NCBI RefSeq assembly: GCF_026262625.1
Contig: NZ_SHNN01000002.1
Location: forward strand, 186,001-250,000
Reading direction: 5' to 3'
Source of the DNA: Candidatus Litorirhabdus singularis
GTDB lineage: Bacteria; Pseudomonadota; Gammaproteobacteria; Pseudomonadales; Halieaceae
DNA length: 64,000 nt
Position numbers and translations under genes: made by a program. Below the pieces are notes generated by a model. That model had not been told where the DNA came from and made no database searches. It was given only the letters and a program-made list of their open reading frames with translations. Below, piece by piece: positions 45,154-53,521 of the stretch (the first letter of the stretch is position 1; every line of letters begins with the position of its first letter).

Positions 45154-47151
45154 ATGTCGTATACCACTTTAGCGCGCCTTGGTAGCATTGTGATATTGGC
45201 GCTTAGCGTCGCTTGCAGTAACGATACTGCAATTCCGATTGATCCAGATGCCGACGCACAGGGTCATACCGCGCCCAGTGCCGAGACCATTCGGCGCAAT
45301 GCTGCCGTATTAGATGAGGCGCCTTTTGAAGATCGGCAGGATTTTGCCGATGCCAGTAAAGGTCTGATTGCCCGCATGCCCGCATTGCGCATTGAGGGAC
45401 CGGGCGCCGAGCCTATTTGGGACCAGACTGCCTACGAGTTTATTACCGGTGATGCTCCCGCCAGCGTCAATCCCAGTCTATGGCGGCAGGCGCAGCTTAA
45501 CAATATGCATGGTTTGTATCAGGTGGCGGATCGCATCTACCAATTGCGCGGCCACGACCTGGCGAATATGACCATCATTGAGGGCGATAGCGGCTGGATA
45601 CTGGTGGATCCTTTGACCGCTAAAGAAACAGCAGCCGTGGCGCTGGATTTTGCTCGCGAGCACCTGGGTAACAAGCCGGTGGTTGCGGTACTGTTTACAC
45701 ACAGTCATATCGATCACTTTGGCGGCGTACTGGGCGTGGTTTCACCGGCTGACGTAGCGTCCGGAAAGGTGCAAATTATTGCGCCGGATGGATTTATGGA
45801 GGAGGTCACCAGCGAGAACGTCATTGCTGGCATTGCCATGAGTCGCCGCTCAGCCTATATGTATGGTACCCAATTGGCTCGCACCGAGCGCGGACATGTG
45901 GGCTCGGGGCTGGGCAAAAACCCGGCGATTGGTAGCCCGGGAGTCCTTGAGCCCACCACATTGATTAATGATGATTTACTGGCGTTGACCATTGATGGTG
46001 TCGATTTTGAGTTTCTGTATGCACCTGAATCAGAGGCGCCGGCGGAGTTTATGTTTTATCTGCCGCAGATGGGCGCTTTCTGTGGCGCCGAAGTCGTCTC
46101 CAGCACTCTGCACAACTTGTATACCTTACGCGGGGCCAAAGTTCGCAACGCCACTCGCTGGAGTGGCTATATTGACGAGTCTATTGAACGCTTTGGTGAA
46201 GCAGAGATTTATTTTGGCAGTCATCATTGGCCGCGGTGGGGTAACGACAACGTCGTCGAATTTCTAGAAGTACAGCGCGATACTTACCAATACATCCACG
46301 ACCAGACAGTGCGGATGTTTAATAACGGTAAGACCCCAGGCGAAATCGCCGACGAGCTGACACTGCCTGAATCACTGCGCGGCAGCTTTGCCAACCGCGA
46401 CTATTACGGCACTGTGCGCCACAATGCGCGCGCCGTCTATCAGGCCTATCTGGGCTGGTACGATGCCAACCCGGCGCATTTGAACCCGTTGCCGCCGCAG
46501 CAGGCAGGCACGCGTTACGTAGAAATGATGGGCGGTGCTCAGGCTCTGTTGGACAATGCTCAGACTTACTATGAGCAGGGAGACTACCGCTGGGTTGCCG
46601 AGGTCGTTAATCATTTGGTATTCGCCGAGCCTGGCAATGTAGCAGCACGAGCGCTGCTGGCACAGACTTACGACCAGCTTGGCTATCAGGCTGAGTCGGG
46701 GCCCTGGCGGGATGTCTATTTGACCGCTGCGCTGGAGCTGCGGCGAGGCGCGCCGAAAAAGTCCAGCATCGACCTGGCTAGCGCGCGAGATTTACTGCGC
46801 CAGACACCGGTGCCGCTGATGCTTGATTCTATGGCAGTACGCCTCAACGGGCCGGAAGCTGAAGGTGTTGAACTGAGGCTGAAGATGGTATTCACCGACA
46901 GCGGTGAGAGCTACCTGCTGACAGTTGAGAACTCCGTGCTCCGGCACCGTCGGGCGCGGCCGGATGATAAAGCCAATACCACGTTGACTCTGACCTACGA
47001 TTTGTTTCTTGATATGGCGCTGAAAACGGCCAGCCTGAAGGACACCTTGCTATCTGATGATCTGAGCATAGACGGCAGCAAGCTCGACCTGGTGCGGTTT
47101 TTCTCGCTGCAGGATCAACCGCAGGGCGTGTTTAATATTGTTACGCCCTGA
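45154..47151 (+). CDS. Alkyl-sulfatase-like MBL-fold lipoprotein
   Basis: Resembles type III alkylsulfatases (SdsA1/BDS1), which hydrolyse alkyl sulfates. From the ATG at 45154 (GGGAG upstream) it begins MSYTTLARLGSIVILALSVAC, a lipoprotein signal with the lipidated Cys in LSVAC. The MBL domain has THSHIDHFGGVLGV, and further metal-site residues lie in AFCGAEVV and GSHHWPRWG. Then come the dimerisation helices and a C-terminal SCP2-like domain, in total 665 residues. In-frame codons upstream run into the patatin gene and are not used. Related proteins hydrolyse different esters, so the sulfate-ester reaction is likely but not certain. Confidence 0.9.
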   Translation: MSYTTLARLGSIVILALSVACSNDTAIPIDPDADAQGHTAPSAETIRRNAAVLDEAPFEDRQDFADASKGLIARMPALRIEGPGAEPIWDQTAYEFITGDAPASVNPSLWRQAQLNNMHGLYQVADRIYQLRGHDLANMTIIEGDSGWILVDPLTAKETAAVALDFAREHLGNKPVVAVLFTHSHIDHFGGVLGVVSPADVASGKVQIIAPDGFMEEVTSENVIAGIAMSRRSAYMYGTQLARTERGHVGSGLGKNPAIGSPGVLEPTTLINDDLLALTIDGVDFEFLYAPESEAPAEFMFYLPQMGAFCGAEVVSSTLHNLYTLRGAKVRNATRWSGYIDESIERFGEAEIYFGSHHWPRWGNDNVVEFLEVQRDTYQYIHDQTVRMFNNGKTPGEIADELTLPESLRGSFANRDYYGTVRHNARAVYQAYLGWYDANPAHLNPLPPQQAGTRYVEMMGGAQALLDNAQTYYEQGDYRWVAEVVNHLVFAEPGNVAARALLAQTYDQLGYQAESGPWRDVYLTAALELRRGAPKKSSIDLASARDLLRQTPVPLMLDSMAVRLNGPEAEGVELRLKMVFTDSGESYLLTVENSVLRHRRARPDDKANTTLTLTYDLFLDMALKTASLKDTLLSDDLSIDGSKLDLVRFFSLQDQPQGVFNIVTP

Positions 47152-47165
47152 AGCCGCGGTGGCTG

Positions 47166-48587
47166 CTAGCTGGCTTTATCCAGGCTAGTGTCCCAGTCGT
47201 CGTTGTCGAGCAGGGTACGCAGTTGTTCTCGCTCGTCCGCCGATTCTTTGGTGGCGCTCATGAGGTGGGTAGTGCGGGGCTCTCGATCGAGAAACAGGTG
47301 GCCCGAAAGCGCGTCGGCCTCGGTGGCGCAGCTGAGCCAGACAATAGTGTCAGCGCCTTCCTCGGCAGAGCGAAGGAAAGGTCGTGTAAGTGCTCTGAAT
47401 TCCGGGAGGGCAGACTGCACGCCCGGCGTGTCAGCCCACCCAGGGTGCATGGCATTCACCACAATGTTGTCGTCCGCCCAATCCTCTGCCCACTGCTCAG
47501 TCTTTATCATCAGCGCGCGCTTGGCACGGGCATAGGCGGCGCTTCCAGAATACTTGCCCACTTCATTTTGCAGGTCATCTACCTGCACCTTCTGTGAGTA
47601 CATACCGCCAGACACAACATTGATGACGCGTCCACCACCGCTTTTCGCTAGCAGCGGATAAAGGCCCTCTGTGAGCCGAAACGGGCTCAGTAGCAGAAGG
47701 GCAAAACTCTGTTCCAGGCCTTCGGAGGTGACCTTACGGGGGTTGAATAATGCACCAGCGTTGTTAACCAGCACATCTATGGGCTTTTTACCCGTTATCA
47801 GCCGCTTAACCAGCGCATCGACATCGGCCATCAGGCTCAGGTCGGCGATTTCCAGCGCAATATTCTGGTTACCGGTGGTGGTTTTGAGTTCGTCGACAAG
47901 CTCTGCCCCGCGCGCGCTATCGCGGACTACCAGAGTCAGGTGTGCGTGTTTGCGTGCCATGGCCTCTGCCGTCGCCTTGCCGAGCCCGGCAGTGGCCCCG
48001 GTGATGACGACATGACTGTCACCCATATAGGCTGAAACTGGATTCCAGTGTTTGCTGCCTCTGCGGTATCCGCGTTTGGTGAATAAACTCAGTGCGCTGG
48101 GCAGAAAGCGATCGGCACGGGAGTTGGCTTTGGACAACCGTGGAGTCGGAAAATCATTATCCAGTGCCTGCTTCAAACCGACCTGTACGGCCTGATGGCC
48201 CATGTGCTCGAGGCCTGCAGAAAATGTCTTGACCACAGGCCGCAGGGGCTGCGGAAAGCGAAACTCTGCGGTGTATTCCAGAGTGCAGCCGCCCTTGCTG
48301 GGGGCCACGGTGATGGTGTCCTCGACATCGAAGAATCGAGATTTTCCCAATAGAACAATACAGCTGTCAGGCTCGAAGCGTGTCACCGAGTATTCCAAGG
48401 TGATACTGCCCACGGGTAATTCGCACACCACCTCCCAGCGACTGCCAAGGCCGAGCGGCGCATGGTCGAGACGTTTGGCAGAGATGGCTGTAGCATCCCA
48501 CTCCGGGCAGGTAGAAAAGTCGGCGACGTACGCAAATACTTCCTGCACGGGACGGCTGAGAGTGATAGTTTCATTGAGCGTTGTCAT
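47166..48587 (-). CDS. SRPBCC (polyketide cyclase-like) domain fused to a short-chain dehydrogenase
   Basis: A 473-residue two-domain protein. Residues 1-145 look like a SRPBCC/START-type ligand-binding domain: ETITLSRPVQEVFAYVADFSTCPEWD is the classic opening. Residues about 190-450 form an SDR with TGATAGLG, NNAG, Ser in NVVSGGMYS and a catalytic YARAK, close in appearance to retinol dehydrogenase/DHRS12-like SDRs. The ATG at 48587 is preferred to the upstream TTG at 48593. It lies downstream of folE but beyond a strong terminator, so it has its own promoter or relies on read-through. Lipid or sterol substrates are a guess from the binding domain. Confidence 0.88.
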   Translation of the reverse strand: MTTLNETITLSRPVQEVFAYVADFSTCPEWDATAISAKRLDHAPLGLGSRWEVVCELPVGSITLEYSVTRFEPDSCIVLLGKSRFFDVEDTITVAPSKGGCTLEYTAEFRFPQPLRPVVKTFSAGLEHMGHQAVQVGLKQALDNDFPTPRLSKANSRADRFLPSALSLFTKRGYRRGSKHWNPVSAYMGDSHVVITGATAGLGKATAEAMARKHAHLTLVVRDSARGAELVDELKTTTGNQNIALEIADLSLMADVDALVKRLITGKKPIDVLVNNAGALFNPRKVTSEGLEQSFALLLLSPFRLTEGLYPLLAKSGGGRVINVVSGGMYSQKVQVDDLQNEVGKYSGSAAYARAKRALMIKTEQWAEDWADDNIVVNAMHPGWADTPGVQSALPEFRALTRPFLRSAEEGADTIVWLSCATEADALSGHLFLDREPRTTHLMSATKESADEREQLRTLLDNDDWDTSLDKAS

Positions 48588-48635
48588 GGGCAATTCTTCA
48601 TGTGGTCATGCAGGAGGATGTGAAATGCAGTGGGG

Positions 48636-48668
48636 AAAAAAGGCGCCCCGCGAGGGGATTGGGGCGCC
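48636..48668 (-). terminator. Rho-independent terminator of folE
   Basis: On the minus strand GGCGCCCC and GGGGCGCC form a perfect 8-base GC-rich stem with an 11-base loop. A run of six T follows. It starts 13 bases after the folE stop codon. Textbook form. Confidence 0.88.
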
Positions 48669-48680
48669 GTCAAACTGGAC

Positions 48681-49382
48681 CTAGCGGGACTGTTGGAGAA
48701 ACTCTTTCCGGGTGTCAGGGTTGCTCTTGAAGTTGCCGCCCAGAGCAGAAGTCTGCGTGCGTGAGTTACTGTCCATTACGCCACGTGATTTGACGCAGTA
48801 ATGCGTCGCATCGATGCTGACAGCTACGTCTTTAGTACCGAGCAGAGCCTGCAGAGCAACCAGAATTTGCTGGGTCAAACGCTCCTGTACCTGAGGACGC
48901 TGCGCGAAAAAACGCACTATTCGGTTGATCTTTGACAGACCGATGATTTTTTCACCCGGGATGTAGGCGACTGTGGCGAAGCCATCAATCGTAACGAAGT
49001 GATGCTCGCAGGTGCTGATGACAGAGATCTCGCTGATCTTGACCATCTCCTCAACGCCCATCTTGTTGTCGATAACTGAGATGCGCGGGAACTGTTGATA
49101 GTCCAGGCCAGCGAACATTTCGTCGACGTACATTTTTGCGATCCGGTGGGGTGTCTCACAGAGGCTGTCGTCTGTCAGATCTAGCCCCAGCGTGTAGGCT
49201 ATATCTGTAAAAGACTCCTTGATCTGCGCATACTTCTCACTCCTACTCAAGCCGTTCTCTATGAGAGGCGTTTCCAGGCCATTGTCTACCAATGCTTGGC
49301 GGACCAGTTGCGCCTCGGCGCTCAGCGTCGGCTCAGGTGCCTGAGTCAGGGGGGCGGTTTTTTCTTTGAGTGCAGCTTCCAT
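48681..49382 (-). CDS. folE: GTP cyclohydrolase I
   Basis: First step of tetrahydrofolate/pterin synthesis, GTP to 7,8-dihydroneopterin triphosphate. The zinc ligands C125, H128 (STCEHHF) and C196 (HYCVKSRG) are in place, and the core pattern [20 protein letters not shown] and [26 protein letters not shown] is canonical. At 233 residues it carries an N-terminal extension of about 15 residues (Lys, Pro and Ala-rich), as in many proteobacteria. It ends in a strong terminator. It is the only pterin gene in the window. Confidence 0.97.
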   Translation of the reverse strand: MEAALKEKTAPLTQAPEPTLSAEAQLVRQALVDNGLETPLIENGLSRSEKYAQIKESFTDIAYTLGLDLTDDSLCETPHRIAKMYVDEMFAGLDYQQFPRISVIDNKMGVEEMVKISEISVISTCEHHFVTIDGFATVAYIPGEKIIGLSKINRIVRFFAQRPQVQERLTQQILVALQALLGTKDVAVSIDATHYCVKSRGVMDSNSRTQTSALGGNFKSNPDTRKEFLQQSR

Positions 49383-49527
49383 TGGGGCTCCTTTTAGGGC
49401 GCGTTATAAGCATCACCAGAGCCATCCTATGTGACTCCTTGCAAGTAATTACGCCTCCGGTGCGCGGTCGGTTCACTGCACAGCAAGATAATTGTGAGAG
49501 TGCTGCTTAATTTGGCCATTTGAGCGG

Positions 49528-51012
49528 CTACGGCATTGCAGCAGGGGCTCCAGCGGCGTTGATCGTGTGCAGGTGTTGCCGACCTAACTGCCGTGGTTCA
49601 GTCACTCCGCAGGAGTGAGCAATGATTTCCACTTCGTGCTGCAGATTGAGGGCATAGTGACTGACACGGGCTGATTTATCAGTAGGGTCCAGGCCTTTTT
49701 GCAGATCTTTATCGTGGGTTGTAATACCAGTAGGGCAAGTGTTTTTATTACATTGCATCGCCTGCACACAGCCCAGAGCAAACATAAAGCCGCGCGCACT
49801 GTTGATGCAATCTGCGCCCAGGCACAGGGCCGCAGCTGCGGCCGCCGGCGTGATCATTTTACCGGAGGCAATGACGCGGATACGCTGGCGCAACTTGTGC
49901 CGCTCCAGCAGCTCCACCAGTAGCGGCAGACTCTGCCTGACTGGCAATCCCATGAAATCCATCAGGCTCTGCGGTGCTGCGCCTGTGCCGCCATCGGCGC
50001 TGTCTACCGTGATGAAGTCGGGTGCGCTCTGTAAACCACGTTCATTAATTCGGTCGCAGAGTTCTTCCAACCAGCTGCTGTCTCCAATAACCGCTTTGAA
50101 ACCGGTGGGCTTGCCGGTGATATGGCGTACCTTTTCGATCATATTTAGCAGCTCATCGACACTGCCTATATCGCTGTGCCGGTTGGGGCTAATCGAGTCT
50201 TCTCCCACTGGAATACCGCGGGTGCTGGCGATAACCGCGGTAACCTTGGCGGCAGGCAAAATACCGCCTTTGCCCGGTTTTGCCCCCTGCGATAGCTTGA
50301 TCTCAAACATCCGTACCTGCTCATGATCGGCGATTGCCTTGAGCTTTGTTTCGCTGAGGTCGCCGTGCTCATCGCGCACTCCGTATTTTGCCGTGCCCAG
50401 CTGAAACGCAATGTCACAGCCGCCTTCAAGGTGATACGGCGATAGTCCACCTTCGCCGGTATTGAGCCAGACCCCAGCCTTGGCAGCGCCTCTGGACAGC
50501 GCCTGAATGGCCGGCACAGAGATAGCGCCAAAGCTCATCGCAGAAATATTGATCAGGGAGCGAGTGCTATAGGGGTGTTGGGCGTAGCCTTCGCCAAAGC
50601 TAATCTCAGCGGGGATCCGGGTTTGCTCATCAAGCGGCGGAAAGGCGCCATTGAGGAACAGATAGTCGCCGGGTTGATTGATGCGTTGAGTAGAACCAAA
50701 TGCCACCGTGGAATCAATATTTTTTGCGGCACGGTAAACCCAGGAGCGTTGCGCGCGATTGAAGGGCAACTCCTCGCGGTCGTGAGCAAAAAAGTACTGC
50801 CTAAAAAACTCCCCCATATGTTCAAACAGGTAACGAAAGCGGCCGATAACAGGGTAGTTGCGACGTATGGTCTGTCGCGTCTGGGTGATATCCACAATAT
50901 ACATGTAGAGAGTAAGCACCAGCGCTGCGCACACCGCAAAGGCGAGGATGAGGGCACTGATCTCCATGGTGCGCAGGGCAAAAGCCTGCAGTGCGTCCAT
51001 GTTTTGGTTCAT
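49528..51012 (-). CDS. Membrane-anchored FMN-binding glutamate-synthase-like protein
   Basis: Contains the FMN and iron-sulfur barrel of the glutamate synthase large subunit without the N-terminal glutamine amidotransferase domain. The first 40 residues include a hydrophobic helix (ISALILAFAVCAALVLTLYMYIV), so it is probably membrane-bound. The central region has INISAMSFGAISVPAIQAL, LNTGEGGLSPYHLEGG, KLSQGAKPGKGGILPAAKVT and VDSADGGTGAAP. The 3Fe-4S cysteines appear as C-x5-C-x4-C in GCVQAMQCNKNTCPTGI. Without the amidotransferase part it may use ammonia or a different amino donor; the physiological reaction is unknown. The omega-aminotransferase gene 66 bases upstream is probably in the same operon. 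Confidence 0.9.
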   Translation of the reverse strand: MNQNMDALQAFALRTMEISALILAFAVCAALVLTLYMYIVDITQTRQTIRRNYPVIGRFRYLFEHMGEFFRQYFFAHDREELPFNRAQRSWVYRAAKNIDSTVAFGSTQRINQPGDYLFLNGAFPPLDEQTRIPAEISFGEGYAQHPYSTRSLINISAMSFGAISVPAIQALSRGAAKAGVWLNTGEGGLSPYHLEGGCDIAFQLGTAKYGVRDEHGDLSETKLKAIADHEQVRMFEIKLSQGAKPGKGGILPAAKVTAVIASTRGIPVGEDSISPNRHSDIGSVDELLNMIEKVRHITGKPTGFKAVIGDSSWLEELCDRINERGLQSAPDFITVDSADGGTGAAPQSLMDFMGLPVRQSLPLLVELLERHKLRQRIRVIASGKMITPAAAAAALCLGADCINSARGFMFALGCVQAMQCNKNTCPTGITTHDKDLQKGLDPTDKSARVSHYALNLQHEVEIIAHSCGVTEPRQLGRQHLHTINAAGAPAAMP

Positions 51013-51078
51013 CGCGGTCGGTCCTTAAGGCAAGCCATTCGTCATTGACCCGCGGCTGCCTGGGACAGTTGTGCGTAG

Positions 51079-52422
51079 TCAGTTTTGCTGCTGCAGGCTA
51101 TCTTCCATAGCAGCGATCAAGCTGTCAATTTCAGCCTGCTGGCAGGTGAACGGGAGACCTAGTTGCAACGTGTCACCACCATAGCGCACATAGAATCCCT
51201 TGTCCCACAGGCGCATGGCAATCTCGAAGGGGCGGCGCAGCGGTTCCCCTGGCATTGACTCGATGGTCAGTCCAGCGGCCAGCCCGCAGTTGCGTATATC
51301 ACTGACCCAGGGCTTGTCGGCGAGACTATGCACTGCGCTTTCCAAAATGGGTGCGATGCTGGCAGAACGCTCTATTAATTGCTCCTGTTCCAGTATATCC
51401 AGCGTAGCGAGGCTGGCAGCGCAGGACACCGGGTGTGCAGAATAGGTGTAGCCATGTGGAAGTTCCAGCGCGTAATCAGGGCCTCCGTTTTCCATGAAGG
51501 TGTCGTAGATAGACTGTCTTACGGCTACTGCACCCATCGGAATCGCTCCGTTGGTAAGTTGCTTGGCCATCGTGAGAATGTCTGGCGTCACCCCGAATGC
51601 CTCTGCGCCCGTGTTGGCCCCGAGCCGGCCAAAGGCTGTGATGACCTCGTCAAAAATGAGCAGGATGTCATGTTCGTCACATATTGCTCGGAGTCTGGCC
51701 AGATAACCCTGCGGCGGCGGTAAAACCCCTGCCGATCCGGCCATGGGCTCGACGATTACGGCGGCAATAGTGCTGGCATCCTGCAGGGCAATAATCTCCA
51801 GCAGCTGCTCCGCCAAATGTGAGCCATGCTCGGGCATGCCCTTAACAAACCGATTCTCCGGCAGCAGAGTATGGGGGAGGTGATCAGCTTCTACGGCGCT
51901 GCCAAAAAGTGCTCTGTTGGGCGCGAGTCCTCCCACAGAGATACCGCCGAAGTTAACCCCGTGGTAACCCTTGACGCGGCCTATCAGGCGGGTCTTGTGC
52001 CCCATACCGCGCTTGCGCCAATAGGCCCGGGCAATCTTCAGTGCGGTGTCTGCGGACTCGGAGCCTGATCCGGTAAAAAATATGCGATTCAGTTCATCGG
52101 GCATCAACCGGGTGATGCGTTCGGCTAACTGAAACGATTTTGGATGACCAAACTGAAAGGCCGGAGAGTAGTCCAGGGTTCGCAGCTGTTGGCTTACTGC
52201 ATCGGCGATTTCCGGTCGGGCATGGCCAGCGCCACAAGTCCACAGGCCGGAAAGGCCGTCGAAGATACGCCGTCCGTCTGCTGTAAAGTAATAGTTACCT
52301 TGAGCTTTGACAATCAGCCTCGGGTCACGCTTGAACTGGCGATTGCCGGTTGACGGCATCCAGTGTGCATCTAGCTGTTGTTGGGTGAGCCCGGCTCTGG
52401 GGTCAAATTCTGCCTGGGTCAT
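51079..52422 (-). CDS. Class III omega-amino acid:pyruvate aminotransferase
   Basis: PLP aminotransferase of 447 residues in the beta-alanine/omega-amino acid:pyruvate group. The PLP Lys lies in TMAKQLTNGAIPMGAV. The phosphate-binding region is TGSGSESADTALKIARAYWRKRG, and the Asp partner lies in LLIFDEVITAFGRLG. The N-terminus DAHWMPSTGNRQFKRDPRLI closely matches known beta-alanine:pyruvate aminotransferases (BauA type). It is divergent from a LysR regulator, whose intergenic region has phased repeats. The substrate could be beta-alanine, a polyamine derivative or taurine-like. Confidence 0.92.
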   Translation of the reverse strand: MTQAEFDPRAGLTQQQLDAHWMPSTGNRQFKRDPRLIVKAQGNYYFTADGRRIFDGLSGLWTCGAGHARPEIADAVSQQLRTLDYSPAFQFGHPKSFQLAERITRLMPDELNRIFFTGSGSESADTALKIARAYWRKRGMGHKTRLIGRVKGYHGVNFGGISVGGLAPNRALFGSAVEADHLPHTLLPENRFVKGMPEHGSHLAEQLLEIIALQDASTIAAVIVEPMAGSAGVLPPPQGYLARLRAICDEHDILLIFDEVITAFGRLGANTGAEAFGVTPDILTMAKQLTNGAIPMGAVAVRQSIYDTFMENGGPDYALELPHGYTYSAHPVSCAASLATLDILEQEQLIERSASIAPILESAVHSLADKPWVSDIRNCGLAAGLTIESMPGEPLRRPFEIAMRLWDKGFYVRYGGDTLQLGLPFTCQQAEIDSLIAAMEDSLQQQN

Positions 52423-52450
52423 GCTACTGATCTCGCCTTACCGCTGTAAT

Positions 52451-52528
52451 CTTACTTAGTTTAGAGGCATGCTATATCAATGAAAAATACAAATAACTTA
52501 AGTATATTCAATTAATTGTTTAAGTAAG
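52451..52528. promoter_or_regulatory. Divergent control region between aminotransferase and LysR genes
   Basis: AT-rich intergenic region with several symmetric elements. CTTACTTA (52451-52458) is the exact inverse of TAAGTAAG (52521-52528). TTAAGTA occurs twice in the same direction at 52498 and 52520, 22 bases apart, about two helical turns. CAATTAATTG (52509-52518) and ACTTAAGT (52496-52503) are perfect palindromes. This is what a LysR recognition and activation site would look like; assignment is inference. Confidence 0.5.
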
Positions 52529-52538
52529 GAGTGGTTTC

Positions 52539-53477
52539 ATGGTGGCGCGCAAGTTAGTGCTCAGCGCCCAGTTGGGTGATAGCGATGTTCGTTTGCTCCG
52601 GATTTTTCGCGCGGTGGTGGATTGTGGCGGTATATCTGCAGCTGAAGTCGAGCTCAACATGAGTGTTGCAGCGATCAGTATGGGTATCGCCGACCTTGAA
52701 AGGCGCCTGAGCCTGAAACTGTGCCAGCGCGGTAGGGCCGGGTTCGCACTCAGCGATGAAGGTGCTCAGGTCTATGAGGCTGTGCTGCAGGTACTGGCAG
52801 CATTAGAGGACTTTCGGACTGAAGTGAATAGCCTTCATGCCAACCTGAGGGGTGAGCTGAATATTGGCATTACCGACAATCTAGTCACAATGTCTGAGCA
52901 TATGAGGGTGACTCATTCACTGGCGGCACTGCGGGAGCGCGGGCCAGATGTGAGAATCAATATTCGCATGCTGCCGCCACCGGAAATTGAAAAAAGCGTG
53001 CTGGACGGACGCATGCATATTGGAGTGATCCCTTCGCTGCGATTACTGGCAGGTTTGGAGTACCTCGATTTATATACGGAAGAATCGCGCTTGTACTGTG
53101 GCCACGAGCACCCTTTGTATTGCCGTCGGGATGCTACTGAGCAGGAGGTGCTGGCCGCTCCTGCGGTGCTGGCTACCGGCGTCGTAATGCCCGAGGCAGC
53201 GCGTACGTTCAGCCAGCAGATGCAGGCAGCAGCTACCGCTACCGATAGAGAAGGCATCGCATTTTTGATTCTGTCTGGCCGGTATATTGGGTTTCTACCG
53301 CGGCATTATGCCCAGCGCTGGGTGGCGGAAGAGCGCATGCGCGAGTTGATTCCGGAGCACTTTTTATTTCAAACACCTTTTGCAGCAATTACCCGCAAAG
53401 GCGCGCGGCCCAACCTGGTGCTGCAGACGTATCTGGAAGAATTGCGACGCTCTGAAAGCGATCAGCTACATCCCTGA
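52539..53477 (+). CDS. LysR-family transcriptional regulator
   Basis: Transcription factor of 312 residues. Winged helix-turn-helix at about residues 20-80 (RIFRAVVDCGGISAAEVELNMSVAAISMGIADLERRLSLKLCQR), a linker helix, and a periplasmic-binding-like effector domain beginning LRGELNIGITDN. The second recognition helix reads SVAAISMGIADLE, where SxxAxSxxIxxLE is usual. It is transcribed divergently from the omega-aminotransferase and glutamate-synthase-like genes, which it most likely controls. A TAAGGAG ribosome-binding site precedes the ATG. Confidence 0.93.
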   Translation: MVARKLVLSAQLGDSDVRLLRIFRAVVDCGGISAAEVELNMSVAAISMGIADLERRLSLKLCQRGRAGFALSDEGAQVYEAVLQVLAALEDFRTEVNSLHANLRGELNIGITDNLVTMSEHMRVTHSLAALRERGPDVRINIRMLPPPEIEKSVLDGRMHIGVIPSLRLLAGLEYLDLYTEESRLYCGHEHPLYCRRDATEQEVLAAPAVLATGVVMPEAARTFSQQMQAAATATDREGIAFLILSGRYIGFLPRHYAQRWVAEERMRELIPEHFLFQTPFAAITRKGARPNLVLQTYLEELRRSESDQLHP

Positions 53478-53521
53478 AGATTGACGTTGCGGAGAGCCTG
53501 AGCCGAGGCTTGGATTCAGCT

